From contig NZ_CP054923.1 of assembly GCF_013364215.1 (NCBI RefSeq), positions 4,898,001 to 4,962,000 of the forward strand: DNA of 64,000 nt, read 5' to 3'. The stretch's first letter is position 1. Every line of letters starts with the position of its first letter. This DNA is from Verrucosispora sp. NA02020. GTDB taxonomy: Bacteria; Actinomycetota; Actinomycetes; Mycobacteriales; Micromonosporaceae. Positions 33,195-42,254 of this stretch are shown here, piece by piece. The translations under genes and the position numbers were made by a program. A model generated the notes under the pieces. It searched no databases. It saw nothing but the letters and a program-made list of their open reading frames with translations, and was not told the origin of the DNA.

Positions 33195-33854
33195 ATGACC
33201 GATGTGGTGCTTCCCTGCCGGAACGAGGCCCCGGCGCTGCCCGCCCTGCTGGCCCGGATACCGGCCGGCTACCGACCGATCGTGGTCGACAACGGCTCGA
33301 CCGACGGCTCGGCCGACGTGGCACGCGCCCACGGCGCGCAGGTGATCAGCGTGGCCGAACCCGGCTACGGTGCCGCCGTGCACGCCGGTGTCCTGGCCGC
33401 GGACCCCGTCGACGGGGTGGTGTGCGTGATGGACGCCGACGGTTCCTTCGACCCGGCGCAACTGCCCTGGCTGGCCTCCTCCGTACGCAACGGGCAGGCG
33501 GAACTGGCGACCGGCCGACGCCGCCCTGCCGCGCGCGGGGTGTGGCCGCTGCACGCGCGGGCGGCCAACGCCGTCCTCACGCACCGGCTGCGCCGCACCA
33601 CCGGCCTGCACGTGCACGACATCGGCCCGATGCGGGCCGTGCGCCGCGACGACCTGCTCGCCCTCGGGCTGCGCGACCGCCGGTTCGGGTACCCGCTGGA
33701 GCTGCTGATCGCGGCGGACCGGGCCGGCTGGCGGGTCGTCGAGATCGACGTCGCCTACCACCCCAGAGCCGCCGGCACCCGCTCGAAGGTGACCGGCACC
33801 CTGCTCGGCACCGCCCGTGCCATCCGCGACATGAGTGCGGTGCTGGCCCGGTGA
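33195..33854 (+). CDS. GT2 glycosyltransferase (polyprenyl-phosphate sugar synthase-like)
   Basis: Cytosolic/peripheral GT-A enzyme of about 219 residues. DVVLPCRNEAPALPALLARIPAGYRPIVVDNGSTDGSADVA is the nucleotide-binding start; the metal motif is VVCVMDADGSFDP; the acceptor region includes GPMRAVRRDDLLALGLRDRRFGYPLELLI. It lacks C-terminal membrane helices, as in soluble dolichol-phosphate-mannose-synthase-type enzymes. It probably loads a sugar onto polyprenyl phosphate. The 3' end overlaps the next gene (GTGA). Confidence 0.88.
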   Translation: MTDVVLPCRNEAPALPALLARIPAGYRPIVVDNGSTDGSADVARAHGAQVISVAEPGYGAAVHAGVLAADPVDGVVCVMDADGSFDPAQLPWLASSVRNGQAELATGRRRPAARGVWPLHARAANAVLTHRLRRTTGLHVHDIGPMRAVRRDDLLALGLRDRRFGYPLELLIAADRAGWRVVEIDVAYHPRAAGTRSKVTGTLLGTARAIRDMSAVLAR

Positions 33855-34510
33855 ACGACCTCCAGATCCTGGTGCTGGCCAAGGCACCCACGCCCGGACG
33901 GGTCAAGACGCGGCTCTGCCCACCCTGCACGCCCGCGCAGGCCGCCCGGATCGCCGCCGCCGCCCTGGCCGACACCCTCGACACCGTCTCCGCCACCGCA
34001 GCCGGCACCCGGACCCTCGTCCTCGACGGCACCCACCCCACCCCCGCCGGATGGGTGACGCACCCCCAGCGCGGCGCTCTCCTCGGCGACCGCCTCGCCC
34101 ACGCCTTCACGAGCACCCGCAGACTCGGCACACCCACCCTCCTGGTCGGCATGGACACCCCTCAGCTCCGCACCGAGCACCTCGACGCGGCCCGAGAACT
34201 ACTCGGCGCGACCGGCGGTCCGGACGCGGTCCTCGGCCCGGCCACCGACGGCGGCTGGTGGACGTTGGGCCTGCGCGACCCCCACCACGCCACCGTGCTG
34301 CGCACCATCGCGACCTCCACGACGACCACCGGCCGGCACACCCTGGACGCGCTACGCCGTCGCGGCCTGCGGGTGCACCTGATGCCGGAACTGACCGACG
34401 TGGACACCGCCGCCGACGCCCACACCGTGGCGGCCCTGTGTCTACCGGGCAGCCGGTTCGCCCGGACCGTCGCCACTGAGATGCCACGTCCCGCAGCGGT
34501 GACCCGGTGA
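33851..34510 (+). CDS. DUF2064/TIGR04282 family glycosyltransferase-like protein
   Basis: About 219 residues. The nucleotidyltransferase-like start LQILVLAKAPTPGRVKTRLCPP and GMDTPQLRTEHLDAARELL, DAVLGPATDGGWWTLGL define DUF2064, related to CofC/MobA-type nucleotidyltransferases and named in TIGR04282 as an arsenosugar-associated transferase. It may activate a sugar phosphate with a nucleotide. It is the standard neighbour of the GT2 gene here and in mycobacteria (Rv0540-like). GTG 33851 overlaps the upstream stop, and its stop overlaps GTG 34507. Confidence 0.86.
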   Translation: MNDLQILVLAKAPTPGRVKTRLCPPCTPAQAARIAAAALADTLDTVSATAAGTRTLVLDGTHPTPAGWVTHPQRGALLGDRLAHAFTSTRRLGTPTLLVGMDTPQLRTEHLDAARELLGATGGPDAVLGPATDGGWWTLGLRDPHHATVLRTIATSTTTTGRHTLDALRRRGLRVHLMPELTDVDTAADAHTVAALCLPGSRFARTVATEMPRPAAVTR

Positions 34511-35148
34511 ACGCCGTCGCGGTCTTCGACACCGCGATCGACCGGGCCGCCGCCGGCATCCCGGCCGGATTCACCGCCCGGCACGCCAGTGGCGCCGTGT
34601 ACCGCTTCGACCCGGCCGCCTGGTGCCGTGACGTCATCGCCGGAGACGACACGTTGATCGCCGCCTGCACCAGCCACACCCTCGACGTCGGCTGCGGCCC
34701 CGGCCGACTCACCAGCGCACTCGTCGACGCCGGCCGCACGGCCCTCGGCATCGACCTCAGCGCCACCGCCGTCCGCCTGGCCCGCCGACGCGGTGCACCC
34801 GCCCTGCGCCGCGACGTCTTCGGCCCGGTGCCCGGCACCGGCCGCTGGCGTCACCTGCTGCTGGCCGACGGCAACATCGGTATCGGCGGTGACCCACCCC
34901 GGCTGCTGCACCGGTGCCGTCACCTGCTGGCCGCCGACGGACGCCTGCACGTGGAACTGGCACCCGCCGGTACGCCCGCCTGGGCCGGCACCGCGCAGGT
35001 CCAGAGCCCACACAGCGACGGCCGCGCACTGCGCTGGGCCTGCGTACCCCTCGACGACCTGCCCGGACTGGCCGACGCCACGGCGATGCGCGTCCTGCAC
35101 ACCTGGACGGAGGCGGGCCGGTGGTTCGCCACCCTGACCCCCCGGTGA
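34507..35148 (+). CDS. Class I SAM-dependent methyltransferase
   Basis: About 213 residues. The SAM-binding motif I is LDVGCGPGRLTSALVDAGRTALGIDLSATAVRLARRRG, and motif II/III contains HLLLADGNIGIGGDPPRLLHRCRHLLAADGRLHVEL. The YRFDPAAWCRD segment near the N-terminus precedes the fold. The substrate is unknown; position in the overlapping operon suggests methylation of the sugar or of a pathway intermediate. GTG start and TGA stop both overlap neighbours. Confidence 0.87.
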   Translation: MNAVAVFDTAIDRAAAGIPAGFTARHASGAVYRFDPAAWCRDVIAGDDTLIAACTSHTLDVGCGPGRLTSALVDAGRTALGIDLSATAVRLARRRGAPALRRDVFGPVPGTGRWRHLLLADGNIGIGGDPPRLLHRCRHLLAADGRLHVELAPAGTPAWAGTAQVQSPHSDGRALRWACVPLDDLPGLADATAMRVLHTWTEAGRWFATLTPR

Positions 35149-36359
35149 CCGGCCCCGCGAGCGTCCCCCGACGGATCGCCCAGTGGTGCCTGGCCCCGCT
35201 GCCGCCACCACCTGCCACGCTGCGGCGGGGACCGGCCCGCCCCGGGGCGTTTCCGTCCCGGTCACGGTCCACCCGGCTCACCGGCCAACTCGGCGCCGCC
35301 CTCGGACTGGCCTTCGGCATCTGCTTCGCCACCGGCCTGCTCAGCCACCTGATCCAACACCCACCGGACTGGTTCGGGTGGCCGTCGCGCCCGATCGGGC
35401 TCTACCGCTTCACCCAGGGCCTGCACGTGGCGACCGGTCTCGCCTCGATACCGCTGCTCGGCGTCAAACTCTGGTCGGTCTACCCCCACCTGTTCGGCTG
35501 GCCGCCGGCCCGCTCACTCGCCCACGCGGCCGAACGCACCAGCCTCGCCGTACTCGTCGCCTCCGCCCTGTTCCTGCTGGTCAGCGGCGTCCTCAACATC
35601 TCCCGCTGGTACGCGCCGATGCCGTTCTTCTTCACCGCCGGGCACTACCGGATGGCCTGGCTGGCGCTCGGCGCACTCCTGGTGCACGTCGGTGTGCACC
35701 TGCCCGCCGTCCGCGCCGCCCTCGCCCGCCCCCGCAACGAACCACGGCAGGACGGGCTGAGCCGACGCGCCCTGCTCGGTGGCGTCGCCACCGCGAGCGG
35801 GCTGATCACCCTGACCACGGTCGGGCAGACGATCCGCCCGTTGGCCGGCATCGCGGTACTCGCCCCCCGCCACCCCGGCACGGGACCACAGGGCCTCCCG
35901 GTGAACCGGACCGCTGACGGCGCCGGAGTACGCACCACCGCCCTCGACCCGGCGTACCGCCTCCAGATCACCGCACCGGGTCGCCGCGTCAGCCTGGACC
36001 TCGCCGCTCTCCACGCACTGCCGCAGTACACCGCGCGCCTGCCGATCGCCTGCGTGGAAGGCTGGAGTGCCACCGCGACGTGGACCGGAGTACGGCTGCG
36101 TGACCTGGTCGCGCTGGTGGACGCCGATCCCCGGCACACCACGGCACTGGTCGAGTCGTTGCAGGTGAGCGGCGCCTACCGGGCCTGCACCGTGCCGCCG
36201 GAACACGTCGGTGACCCGCTGACCCTGATCGCGTTGCGGCTCGGCGACGCACCGCTGCACCTCGACCACGGCTACCCGGCCCGGCTGATCGCGCCCAACC
36301 GGCCCGGTGTGCTCCAGACCAAATGGGTCAGCCGGATCACCGTCGAGGAGCACCGATGA
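35145..36359 (+). CDS. Membrane molybdopterin oxidoreductase (MsrP/MsrQ-like fusion)
   Basis: About 404 residues. The N-terminal ~210 residues form four or five helices with paired His residues (FTQGLHVATGL, FTAGHYRMAW, LVHVGVHLP), resembling a b-type cytochrome/ferric-reductase core. A further helix (RRALLGGVATASGLITLTTVG) carries an Arg-Arg start. The C-terminal ~170 residues are a sulfite-oxidase-type molybdopterin domain with ligand Cys in LPIACVEGWSATATWTGVRL and LHLDHGYPARLIAPNRPG. The layout joins MsrQ-like electron delivery to an MsrP-like reductase in one chain. In this locus it could interconvert methylthio and sulfoxide groups (inference). Confidence 0.85.
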   Translation: MTGPASVPRRIAQWCLAPLPPPPATLRRGPARPGAFPSRSRSTRLTGQLGAALGLAFGICFATGLLSHLIQHPPDWFGWPSRPIGLYRFTQGLHVATGLASIPLLGVKLWSVYPHLFGWPPARSLAHAAERTSLAVLVASALFLLVSGVLNISRWYAPMPFFFTAGHYRMAWLALGALLVHVGVHLPAVRAALARPRNEPRQDGLSRRALLGGVATASGLITLTTVGQTIRPLAGIAVLAPRHPGTGPQGLPVNRTADGAGVRTTALDPAYRLQITAPGRRVSLDLAALHALPQYTARLPIACVEGWSATATWTGVRLRDLVALVDADPRHTTALVESLQVSGAYRACTVPPEHVGDPLTLIALRLGDAPLHLDHGYPARLIAPNRPGVLQTKWVSRITVEEHR

Positions 36360-36814
36360 GGACCCGGACCGTCCTGGTCGTCGGCGGGTGCCTGCTCATG
36401 GCGTACGCCGTCGTCGGTGCCGTCACCGATCCCGACCTGGCACTGGGCGGCGTGCTGTTCTTCCTGGCCGCCGTCCTGGTGGGCCACGACGTCGTGTGGA
36501 TGGCGGCCGTCCTGGCCGTCGGTGCCGCGTCGACCCGGGTCCCCCTGCGGCACCGGATGACGGTGCGGATGGCCGCCGTGAGCGCCGCCGCGATCACCGT
36601 GGTGGCGCTCCCCCTGGTTCTGGGGTACGGGCGCGTGGCCGACAACGCCTCGGTGCTGCCCCTGCCGTACGGCCGCAATCTCCTCGCCGTCCTGCTGGTC
36701 ATCGCCGGCACGACGCTGCTGGTGTGCCTGTCACGCGGGCGGCGGCGCGCGGCGGCGGATCGTAAGGAATCCGAAAGGCCGGGCGAGGGGCGGTCCGCGA
36801 CCTCCGGTGGATAG
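36356..36814 (+). CDS. Small membrane protein, four helices
   Basis: About 152 residues. Helices: VLVVGGCLLMAYAVVGAV, LALGGVLFFLAAVLVGHDVVWMAAVLAVGA, MTVRMAAVSAAAITVVALPLVLGYG and LLAVLLVIAGTTLLVCLS. The cytosolic tail is basic. I recognise no family. ATG 36356 overlaps the molybdoenzyme stop (ATGA), making it the last gene of the five-gene plus-strand operon. The response-regulator promoter lies inside its 3' end. Confidence 0.8.
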   Translation: MRTRTVLVVGGCLLMAYAVVGAVTDPDLALGGVLFFLAAVLVGHDVVWMAAVLAVGAASTRVPLRHRMTVRMAAVSAAAITVVALPLVLGYGRVADNASVLPLPYGRNLLAVLLVIAGTTLLVCLSRGRRRAAADRKESERPGEGRSATSGG

Positions 36815-36817
36815 CGT
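36812..36817 (+). promoter_or_regulatory. -10 box TAGCGT of the two-component genes
   Basis: TAGCGT 7 nt before ATG 36825, identical to the boxes of both arms of the neighbouring locus. Upstream AAGG words at 36764 and 36775 are 11 bp apart, as in OmpR-type sites (weak). Confidence 0.45.
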
Positions 36818-36824
36818 GCTCAGG

Positions 36825-37531
<707 letters not shown>

Positions 37532-37535
<4 letters not shown>

Positions 37536-38548
37536 CCGACACGCTGCTCATCGGGCTCTATGCCCTCGCTGCCGGCGGCGCCGTCGGCCTGGCCGGCGCC
37601 GCAGCGCTGCGGCTGCTGCGGGGCCGGTCGATCCTCGTGCACATCCTGGTGCTGCTCACCGTCACCGTGCTCGCCGTGGTCGCCGGAATCGTCACGGTGG
37701 CACAGGCCATGTTCCTCTCCCCGCACGACCTGTGGGTCGTCCTGGTCACGGTCAGCGCCGCCGCCGTGATCAGCCTCGCCGTCGGCACCGTCTTCGGCAG
37801 TCGGCTGGCCGCCTCCGCCGTCTGGGCGCAGACGGCCCGGGACCGCGAACGGCGGTTGGAGGCCGGTCGTCGGGAACTCGTCGCCTGGGTCTCCCACGAC
37901 CTGCGTACTCCCCTGGCCGGGCTGCGGGCCATGGCCGAGGCCCTCGAGGACGGCATCATCCACGACCCGGCCGTCGTCGACGAATACCACCGACGCATCC
38001 GGGTGGAGACCGACCGGATGGCCCAACTCGTCGACGACCTGTTCGAGCTGTCCCGGATCAACGCCGGCGCGCTGCGACTCGTGCCCACCACCGTGCCGCT
38101 CCGCGACGTGGTGTCCGACGCGATCGCCGGAGTCGCGCCGCTCGCCGCCCGCCGCCGCATCCACCTGATCGCCGCGGACAGCGGCTGGCCCTACGTCCGT
38201 GCCGGCGAACGCGAACTCGCCCGGATCGTCAGCAATCTGCTGATCAATTCCGTGCGGTACACACCGGAGGACGGCAGCGTGCACATCGCCGCCGGCCACG
38301 ATCCCGACAACGTGTGGCTGGCCGTCTCCGACACCTGCGGCGGCATCCCCGGCGAGGACCTGGACCGGGTCTTCGACGTCGCGTTCCGAGGCGAACGGGC
38401 CCGCACACCCGGGGCCGCCGGATCGGGCGGTGGCGGAGGGCTCGGCCTGGCCATCGTGCGGGGCCTCGTGGAGGCACACGGCGGCCGGGTCGCCGTCCGC
38501 AACACCGACCGTGGCTGCCGATTCGAGGTACGCCTACCGGCCACCTGA
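37532..38548 (+). CDS. Sensor histidine kinase (two-helix membrane type)
   Basis: About 338 residues. Membrane helices at the N-terminus (LLIGLYALAAGGAVGLAGAAALRLL; LVHILVLLTVTVLAVVAGIVTVAQAM; LWVVLVTVSAAAVISLAVGTVFG), with very little outside the membrane. The H-box is LVAWVSHDLRTPLAGLRAMAE, the N-box IVSNLLINSVRYTPEDG, with DTCGGIPGEDLDRVFDVAFR and GGGGLGLAIVRGLVEAHGG. Cognate to the overlapping regulator; probably senses a membrane signal. Confidence 0.94.
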
Positions 38549-38587
38549 GCACGACCCGGTGGCGCGGGCAGCGCACGGCCACGAGAC

Positions 38588-39109
38588 TCACGAGTCGCGA
38601 CGTAGTTCCCGGAGTACACCGTGCCGGCGCAGGGCCCAGGTGAGACGCCGGACGCTGGCGTGCCGGACGAACAGCACCGCCGCCCGACGGATCAGACCGA
38701 ACCGCTTGTTGCTCTGCTGGTCGTCGATCGCCTGCCAGATCAGCTCACGCACCCGGGCACTGTCCAGAGCCGCCCGCACCTCACGGCGTACCGTCGGGTC
38801 CTCGGCTGCCGACGCGATGGCCGCCGCCTGGCCCGGCTGCTTGACCAGCGGTTGCACCGCGGCGACCAGAGGGCGACGCACGTCGTCGTTCTCCAGCAGC
38901 AGCAACACCGCCTCCCGGATCTCGGGCGTGTCCAGGCCGGTACGCAGCAGCGTCAACAGGCTGCGTTCCACCTCGTGGTCCCGGTCCGCCACGGACAACC
39001 TCGCCAGCAGGTGTGTCACCTCGTCGAGATCGACGAGGTGACGCAGCCCGTCGCGGAACTCCGGCAGCTCCCACGCGACCTGGAGGGCCTTGGCGAGATT
39101 GCGATCCAT
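38588..39109 (-). CDS. All-helical repeat protein, unknown function
   Basis: About 173 residues, nearly all alpha-helix, with short repeated helical pairs such as VERSLLTLLRTGLDTPEIREAVLLLLENDDVRRPLVAAVQPLVKQPG, suggesting a HEAT/ARM-like scaffold. The C-terminus is basic (FVRHASVRRLTWALRRHGVLRELRRDS). No catalytic motif. ATG 39109 is divergent from the GIY-YIG gene. Possibly a protein-binding adaptor. Confidence 0.7.
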   Translation of the reverse strand: MDRNLAKALQVAWELPEFRDGLRHLVDLDEVTHLLARLSVADRDHEVERSLLTLLRTGLDTPEIREAVLLLLENDDVRRPLVAAVQPLVKQPGQAAAIASAAEDPTVRREVRAALDSARVRELIWQAIDDQQSNKRFGLIRRAAVLFVRHASVRRLTWALRRHGVLRELRRDS

Positions 39110-39211
39110 GGACAACCCGCTACCCGTTGCCGACGTCCGGCGAAACCCCTCCGACTCGGGACCCCACCTCCGCGCAGGTCCGGCGGCCCCGGCCACGATC
39201 GGCCCGGGGCC

Positions 39212-39217
39212 TAGGAT
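39212..39217 (+). promoter_or_regulatory. -10 box TAGGAT
   Basis: TAGGAT 7 nt before ATG 39225. Confidence 0.5.
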
Positions 39218-39224
39218 GGTCTCG

Positions 39225-39800
39225 ATGACCGTTCACCAGGTACGACCCGACGACCTTCCCTCCGACGACGACCGGATCGACGAGGCCCTGCGGCTGCTCT
39301 CCGGCGTACCGGTCGAGCTCGATGTCGCCACCAAGCGGCTCAGTCGGGGCAGCGGCGTGTACGCCTGGTGGGCCGACCCGCTGGTCCTGCCCGATCTTCC
39401 CGGGCCGCCGAACGAGCACGTCCCGTCGCTGCGGATGCTGTATCTCGGGCGGGCGACCAGTCTGCGGGGTCGGATCCTGCGCAACCATCTGCGGCGGTCG
39501 GGCAGCTCGACGCTGCGCCGTACGCTGGCCGGGCTTCTGCTGGCGGAGGGCTACCGGACCACGTGGACCGATCGGGTCGTCCTGGTTCCGGAGGACGAGG
39601 CGCGGCTGACCGCGTGGATGTCCGCGCACCTGCGGTTGACGTGGGCCGAGGATCCGGAGCCCACGATCATCGAGGCCGAACTCGTGCGGCGTCTGCACCC
39701 GCCGCTCAACGTGCACGGCGTCGATCCGGAGCACCTTCAGGCAGCCGTGATCGCCGCCAAGGACGCGTACAACACCAGCAGTCAGCCGGACCAGCCCTGA
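39225..39800 (+). CDS. GIY-YIG nuclease family protein
   Basis: About 191 residues. The GIY-YIG core is recognisable: RGSGVYAWWADP (GVY), then LRMLYLGRATSLRGRILRNHLRRSGSSTLRRTLAGLLLAEGY (YLG, conserved Arg) and a late acidic EDPEPTIIEAELVRRLHPPLNVHG with the catalytic Glu and the usual Pro-Leu-Asn. Related stand-alone proteins are of unknown role. No mobile element surrounds it. ATG 39225 follows a -10 box by 7 nt. Confidence 0.85.
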   Translation: MTVHQVRPDDLPSDDDRIDEALRLLSGVPVELDVATKRLSRGSGVYAWWADPLVLPDLPGPPNEHVPSLRMLYLGRATSLRGRILRNHLRRSGSSTLRRTLAGLLLAEGYRTTWTDRVVLVPEDEARLTAWMSAHLRLTWAEDPEPTIIEAELVRRLHPPLNVHGVDPEHLQAAVIAAKDAYNTSSQPDQP

Positions 39801-40044
39801 CCGGTGGGCGACGAGTGGGCGGGGCCGCGACATGAGCGCCACACCCACAGCCGCACCACCGACGCAGAGGTCCGGCGCGTGACGCGGTGCGGCCGGCACC
39901 GACCGGTCAGGTGCCGGCGGACGTCACGACTGTCGACGCGTCACCGCCGCTGAGCTCGTGGGATCCCGGTGGCTCCGAGAGCGTCCGGCGTCCGCAGCAC
40001 ACACAGGGGTAACGACTCACCCGCTCAGCCTGCTCCGGGAGGTG

Positions 40045-40245
40045 TCAGGCAGGCGGATCGGGGTCGGGATCAGGCTGCGGTGGGGTCCGGGTCAGGACGG
40101 CGTACCCGTGATATCCGGGGCCGAGGACGATGGTCGCCCGATGCTCCGGTGGGGCGCCGAAGGCACTGCTCTGCACCACGGGCACCACCGGAGCGAAGTC
40201 CGGTCCGCCGAGGTCGCCGGGGTCTGCCGCGTCACCGTCGCCCAT
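40045..40245 (-). CDS. Small hypothetical protein (66 aa)
   Basis: ATG 40245 has a GGGAGTGG ribosome site at good spacing, and the frame keeps high third-position GC to its stop. The product is acidic at the N-terminus (GDGDAADPGDLGGPDFAP), has a central hydrophobic stretch and ends in a Pro/Asp repeat (PQPDPDPDPPA). There is no signal peptide or Cys. It is divergent from a PadR operon. No family recognised. Confidence 0.5.
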   Translation of the reverse strand: MGDGDAADPGDLGGPDFAPVVPVVQSSAFGAPPEHRATIVLGPGYHGYAVLTRTPPQPDPDPDPPA

Positions 40246-40297
40246 GACCACTCCCGCACGTCGTCGATTCCTGCTTCCATCATATCTTGCCTGTCAC

Positions 40298-40310
40298 TAT
40301 ATTAGGTGGA
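40298..40310 (+). promoter_or_regulatory. TATATT -10-like box and AGGTGG ribosome site of the PadR gene
   Basis: A rare AT-rich stretch (TATATT) lies directly before AGGTGG and the ATG at 40310. PadR proteins commonly bind AT-rich inverted repeats at such positions; I see only an imperfect one. Confidence 0.35.
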
Positions 40311-40657
40311 TGAGTTCTCGGGCGATGACCGAACCGGCCTTCTTCATCCTCACCGCGCTGCTGGACGCCCCCCGTCACGGCTACGGGATCGTCGCCGAGG
40401 TCGCCGACCTGTCCCAGGGACGGGTGCAACTGAAGATCGGCTCGCTGTACGGGGCACTGGACCGGCTCGTCGGAGACGGCCTGGTCGAGCTCGACCGCGA
40501 GGAGGCCTGGCAGGGACGGCTGCGCCGCTACTACCGACTCACCGAACCCGGCCGCGACGCCCTCGACGCCGAGGCCCAGCGGCTGGCCGCCAACGCACGC
40601 CTCGCCTCGACCCGGCTGCGCGACCGACGCGACCCGATCACCGGGACGTCCTCGTGA
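40310..40657 (+). CDS. PadR-family transcriptional regulator
   Basis: Winged-helix regulator of about 115 residues: FFILTALLDAPRHGYGIVAEVADLSQGRVQLKIGSLYGALDRLVGDGLVELDREEAWQGRLRRYYRLTEPGRDAL, a complete PadR N-terminal domain with a short C-terminal dimerisation helix. The start may be ATG 40310 or 40325. The stop overlaps the membrane-protein gene (GTGA); PadR-membrane pairs of this kind are usually self-regulated responses to membrane-active compounds. Confidence 0.92.
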   Translation: MSSRAMTEPAFFILTALLDAPRHGYGIVAEVADLSQGRVQLKIGSLYGALDRLVGDGLVELDREEAWQGRLRRYYRLTEPGRDALDAEAQRLAANARLASTRLRDRRDPITGTSS

Positions 40658-41691
40658 ACCGGCTGGAGGAACGCTACCGACGCGTCCTACGACTGCTGCC
40701 CACCGCCTACCGGCAGGAGTGGGAGGACGACATGGTCGCCGCCTTCCTGGACAGCATGGACACCGGCGACCCCGAGACCGCCGCATACCTGGCCGACTAC
40801 GGACGACCCAGCCTGTCGGAGGTCGCCAGCATCGCCTCCCTGGCCGTCCGGCTGCGCCTCGGCGGCGCAGACGCGTCACCCCGCTCGTACGCTTGGGGCC
40901 AGGCCGTACGCCTGGCGACCCTGATGACGATGCTGACCCACGCCGTCATGGTCACCGCCGGCATCGGCGTCACGCTCTGGCTCGCCGGGAAGATCGCCTG
41001 GTTGCCGGCACCGGCATCGGACTGGGCACCCACCACCTCGTCGAGCGTCTGGCTCACCACCTGGAATCTCGCCGGCTACGCCTGGCTGCCCGCATACCTG
41101 GCGCTGGTCCTCGGACAGCGGCGCGTGGCCCAGGCCGTCGCCCTGATCGCCGTGGTGCCCCCCGCGATCACCACCGTCGTGACCCAGGCCGCCGGAGACA
41201 CCCCACTGACCGTCTCCCCCTGGGCGATGCGGCTCGTCGACGTCCTGCTGCTCCTGGGCATGACGGCCTTCCACCAGGGTGCCCCACCGGTGCCCCGTCG
41301 ACCCTGGCTGCTCGCCCTGCCGATCGGCATCCTCCTGGTTCCCGTACCGCTGTTCACCCTCCAGGCGGTCGCACCGGCGCTCCGGCTGCTGGACTGGCCG
41401 GGCCTGTCCTGCGCGGCGGTCACCGTCGCCATCGTGGTCCACCTGACGGTACGCGGACCGCGTCGCCCCGCCCGTGCGCTGCCGTGGTCACTGGCGCTCA
41501 CCCTGCTCGCCGTGGCCACCGTCGCCCTGCGGGCCGTGACCCTGACCGACTACCACCACCAGATCCAGCGCACCGCACTCACCACGATCGCGTCCGTGGA
41601 GGTCGTCGCCGTCCTGGCGGTGGGCGTACCACTCGCCGTGCTGGCCCGACGGGCGCTGCGCCGACTCCCTCCGGCCGCCGCCGCGACGTAG
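40654..41691 (+). CDS. PadR-linked integral membrane protein
   Basis: About 345 residues. A soluble helical N-terminus (LEERYRRVLRLLPTAYRQEWEDDMVAAFLDSM) of the type common in PadR-associated membrane proteins, followed by about eight transmembrane helices. The role is unknown; related proteins occur with daunorubicin-type resistance loci. GTG 40654 overlaps the padR stop. The stop codon TAG forms part of the next gene's -10 box. Confidence 0.82.
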   Translation: MNRLEERYRRVLRLLPTAYRQEWEDDMVAAFLDSMDTGDPETAAYLADYGRPSLSEVASIASLAVRLRLGGADASPRSYAWGQAVRLATLMTMLTHAVMVTAGIGVTLWLAGKIAWLPAPASDWAPTTSSSVWLTTWNLAGYAWLPAYLALVLGQRRVAQAVALIAVVPPAITTVVTQAAGDTPLTVSPWAMRLVDVLLLLGMTAFHQGAPPVPRRPWLLALPIGILLVPVPLFTLQAVAPALRLLDWPGLSCAAVTVAIVVHLTVRGPRRPARALPWSLALTLLAVATVALRAVTLTDYHHQIQRTALTTIASVEVVAVLAVGVPLAVLARRALRRLPPAAAAT

Positions 41692-41694
41692 GGT
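41689..41694 (+). promoter_or_regulatory. -10 box TAGGGT overlapping a stop codon
   Basis: TAGGGT begins with the TAG stop of the upstream gene and ends 7 nt before ATG 41702. Confidence 0.55.
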
Positions 41695-41701
41695 CGGATC
41701 C

Positions 41702-42196
41702 ATGCTGGAGTCCCAACGCGAACGCGTCCCTCTCAACGACGGCGGCGAACTGGACACGGCGCTGGCGTTCCTCGCCTTCGCCCGGTCCTGCGTCCTCAAG
41801 AAGGTCGACGGTCTGGACGACGAACAGCTACGACGCCGTCTGGTCGTCTCGGACACCACGCTGCTGGGACTGGTCCGGCACCTGACCGACGCCGAACGCT
41901 ACTGGTTCGGGTACACCCTGGCCGGCGACGCCCGTCACGCCGACGTCGACTTCGCCATGGCGGTCGCTCCGGACCTCACCGGGGCGCAGATCGTCGACGA
42001 CTACCGTCGCGCGATCGCCGAGAGCGACGCGCACATCCACGCGGCGGACGGCATCGACAGCCGCACCGCCCAGCCGGTGGACGACGGGCCGCGCACCCTG
42101 CGCTGGGTGCTCGCCCACATGACGAGCGAGACCGTCCGACACGCCGGGCACGCCGACATCCTGCGGGAGCTCGTCGACGGCGTCACCGGGCGCTGA
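41702..42196 (+). CDS. DinB/DUF664 family protein
   Basis: About 164 residues with a four-helix DinB-like bundle. Metal-type His residues occur in LLGLVRHLTDAERYWFGYTLAG and in the C-terminal VLAHMTSETVRHAGHADILREL, matching DUF664 members of the mycothiol/bacillithiol-transferase superfamily. Substrate unknown. Probably leaderless from ATG 41702. Convergent with the LAL regulator. Confidence 0.9.
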   Translation: MLESQRERVPLNDGGELDTALAFLAFARSCVLKKVDGLDDEQLRRRLVVSDTTLLGLVRHLTDAERYWFGYTLAGDARHADVDFAMAVAPDLTGAQIVDDYRRAIAESDAHIHAADGIDSRTAQPVDDGPRTLRWVLAHMTSETVRHAGHADILRELVDGVTGR

Positions 42197-42254
42197 GCAG
42201 CGGACACCCGCCCGATCCGGTGCTCACGACAAACGGTGCCTACGCATCCCGGTG

